From contig NZ_MTQP01000042.1 of NCBI RefSeq assembly GCF_001984175.1, forward strand, positions 34,265-98,264: 64,000 bases of DNA, in the 5' to 3' direction. Shown here piece after piece: positions 62,597-64,000 of this stretch (position 1 is the first letter of the stretch; every line of letters starts with the position of its first letter). The translations under genes were made by a program, and so were the position numbers. Source of the DNA: Saccharothrix sp. ALI-22-I. Lineage in GTDB: Bacteria > Actinomycetota > Actinomycetes > Mycobacteriales > Pseudonocardiaceae. The notes beneath the pieces are model-generated. The model was not told the DNA's origin. It ran no database searches and was given only the letters and a program-made list of their open reading frames with translations.

Positions 62597-64000
62597 TCAG
62601 ATGAAGCGCCAGAGGTGGTCGTTGGTGCCGTTGTCGTCCCAGATGACGATTTGCGCGCCCCGTGCGGTGGAGGCGCCGTTGACGGCGAGCACGCGGCCGC
62701 CGTTGGCGGTCTGGATGCGGAAGTAGCCGTTGGTGCCGTAGCGCAGTCGCCACTTGTGGTCGGCGGTGCCGTTGTCCGCCCACTGCAGGACGCGGGCGCC
62801 GTTGCCGGTGGCCGCTCCTTCGACGCCGAGGACCTTGCCGCTGTTGCTGTTGCGCAGGCGGAAGTAGCCGTCGGGGTCGAGCAGGGCGGTCCACAGGTGG
62901 TCCGCGGTGCCGTTGTCGTCCCACTGGATCACCAGGCCACCGTCCGCGGTGGACATGTTCTGCACACCGAGGAGCAGTCCGCTGGCCAGGTTCTGGATGC
63001 GACGGGCACCGGTCGGCACGAACCGCCAGTTGTTGTCCGTGCTGCCGTTGTCCGGGTCCTGGACCGCCTGCGCGCCCTGCGCGGTCGAGCCGTTGAGGAT
63101 GCCCAGCAGTTTGGAGCTGTTGGCGTTGCGGAGCTTGTGGGTTCCGTCGCCGTTGTCGACGATCGTCCAGCGGTGGTCGGCGGTGCCGTTGTCGGTCCAT
63201 TGCAGCACGCGGGCGTTGTCGGCGGTGGACATGCCATCCACGCCGAGCACCTTGTTGCTGTTGAGGTTGCGCAGCCGGACCGCGGTGCCGTCGGGGACGA
63301 GTTGCCAGTTGTGGTCCGGTGTCCCCGTGTCGCCCCACTGCAGGGCCGAGCCGCCGTCCGCCGTGGACATGTCCCGGATGCCGAGCACCATGCCGCTGGC
63401 GGCGTTGAACAGCCGGTAACCCGCGTCGGTGCCGCCGCCGGTGTTCCAGTAGACGGTGTAGTTGTGCCCGTGCGCGTCGTAGAACGGGCCGAGGTTGACC
63501 GTCGCACCGTTCGCGGTCGCGGTGAACGCCAACGCCGAGGTGCTCGTGCGGGCGACGGAGGCGGGGTTGAGGAGCGGGAGCGTGCTGAAGACCGTGTCGC
63601 CGTAGTTGCCGGACAGCACGACCGGGCCGTAGGTCACCGCGGCGACCGCGGCGTTGTCGTTGGCGGGCTGCATGACGACCCGCATCGGCAGGCGCACGGT
63701 GACGACGTCACCGGAAGTCCACGACCGGGTCAGGTTCGCGTAGGTGCCCGGCGACGTGGTGATGTTCTGGGCGGTGCCGTTGACGCTCACCGTCGCGTTG
63801 CTCGTCCACGAGGGGATGCGCAGCCGCATGGTCCACGACCCGCCCGCGCTGCCGGTGACGGTCAGCGTGGTGGTGTCGCTGACCGGGAAGCCGGTGGTCT
63901 GGGTGACGGTGATGTTCCGCTCCGACCACGTGAGCACCGACGGCGTGTACAGGTTCACGGTCAGCGTGGTGCCGTTGTGGAAGTAGATCGAGTCGGCCAG
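62597..64000 (-). CDS. GH127-type beta-L-arabinofuranosidase C-terminus with two ricin-type lectin domains (partial)
   Basis: The frame is open at base 64000, so the N-terminal catalytic part lies outside the window. What is visible starts inside the beta-sandwich of GH127/DUF1680-type enzymes (SIYFHNGTTLTVNLYTPS, MRLRIPSWTSNATVSVNG, AVAAVTYGPVVLSGNYGD), which release L-arabinofuranose. From about 63430 downwards come six repeats of about 46 residues (for example VRLRNLNSNKVLGVDGMS then ALQW/VLQW and D-x-W), forming two consecutive beta-trefoil lectin domains. The protein is therefore probably secreted and bound to plant cell-wall sugars. Confidence 0.85.
   Translation of the reverse strand: MADSIYFHNGTTLTVNLYTPSVLTWSERNITVTQTTGFPVSDTTTLTVTGSAGGSWTMRLRIPSWTSNATVSVNGTAQNITTSPGTYANLTRSWTSGDVVTVRLPMRVVMQPANDNAAVAAVTYGPVVLSGNYGDTVFSTLPLLNPASVARTSTSALAFTATANGATVNLGPFYDAHGHNYTVYWNTGGGTDAGYRLFNAASGMVLGIRDMSTADGGSALQWGDTGTPDHNWQLVPDGTAVRLRNLNSNKVLGVDGMSTADNARVLQWTDNGTADHRWTIVDNGDGTHKLRNANSSKLLGILNGSTAQGAQAVQDPDNGSTDNNWRFVPTGARRIQNLASGLLLGVQNMSTADGGLVIQWDDNGTADHLWTALLDPDGYFRLRNSNSGKVLGVEGAATGNGARVLQWADNGTADHKWRLRYGTNGYFRIQTANGGRVLAVNGASTARGAQIVIWDDNGTNDHLWRFI

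Overview
The window is GC-rich throughout, with short or overlapping gene junctions, GTG/TTG starts, large regulators of the SARP/AfsR and LuxR-ATPase types, many secreted carbohydrate-active proteins with ricin-type lectin modules, and a modular NRPS/PKS cluster. That combination fits a filamentous actinomycete, probably Pseudonocardiales (Saccharothrix/Lentzea/Actinosynnema-like). The family placement is inference from gene content only.

Layout. 1-1776: a truncated, frameshifted AraC regulator, a uridine-kinase-like P-loop protein and degraded insertion-element sequence. 1777-23097 (all minus strand): a hybrid NRPS/PKS biosynthetic cluster. In transcription order it reads MbtH-like protein, A-T loading protein, KS-AT-(dead KR)-ACP PKS, free-standing luciferase-like monooxygenase, C-A(Gly)-T-TE, MFS exporter, C-(dead A)-T, DpgC-like cofactor-free dioxygenase, stand-alone adenylating enzyme, ATP-grasp ligase, HAD phosphatase and a Rossmann dehydrogenase. 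23568-27897: a membrane-anchored BspA-type LRR protein, a TetR remnant, a CBM2-CE2 esterase and a GH12 cellulase. 28353-33347: two divergent paralogous LuxR-type ATPase regulators. 33498-41605: an eight-gene operon of the Nit1C/MSMEG_0565-0572 type (nitrilase, radical SAM, GNAT-AIRS, flavoprotein, glycosyltransferase). 42031-44721: a secreted beta-helix protein with a ricin lectin domain. 45778-49669: an AtuA/CitMHS catabolic operon with a divergent LysR gene. 49673-54783: a Tat-exported esterase, a ricin-FnIII-sorbosone-dehydrogenase fusion and an SMP-30 lactonase, with LacI-type operators between the divergent genes. 54784-57310: insertion-element and gene fragments around an S66 carboxypeptidase. 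57515-62281: an APH-type phosphotransferase, a small secreted I36-like protein, a frameshifted AfsR-type regulator and an acetyltransferase-like fragment. 62597-64000: the 3' part of a GH127-type arabinofuranosidase with six lectin repeats.

How the genes work together. In the biosynthetic operon almost every junction is a stop/start overlap, so it looks like one transcript. Motif reading suggests a starter amino acid (Thr-like code) on the A-T protein, one malonyl extension left as a beta-ketone because the KR is dead, and glycine added by the module that ends in a thioesterase with a cysteine nucleophile. A second C-T module has lost its own adenylation activity, and the stand-alone adenylating enzyme is the obvious candidate to load it. 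The orphan DpgC homologue, the monooxygenase with a docking-like helix, and the ATP-grasp/HAD/dehydrogenase trio are candidates for unusual tailoring. I cannot name the product. This cluster is the best candidate for an undescribed system here; the Nit1C operon with a catalytically dead nitrilase paralogue is second.

No rRNA, tRNA, CRISPR array or intact transposase was recognised.
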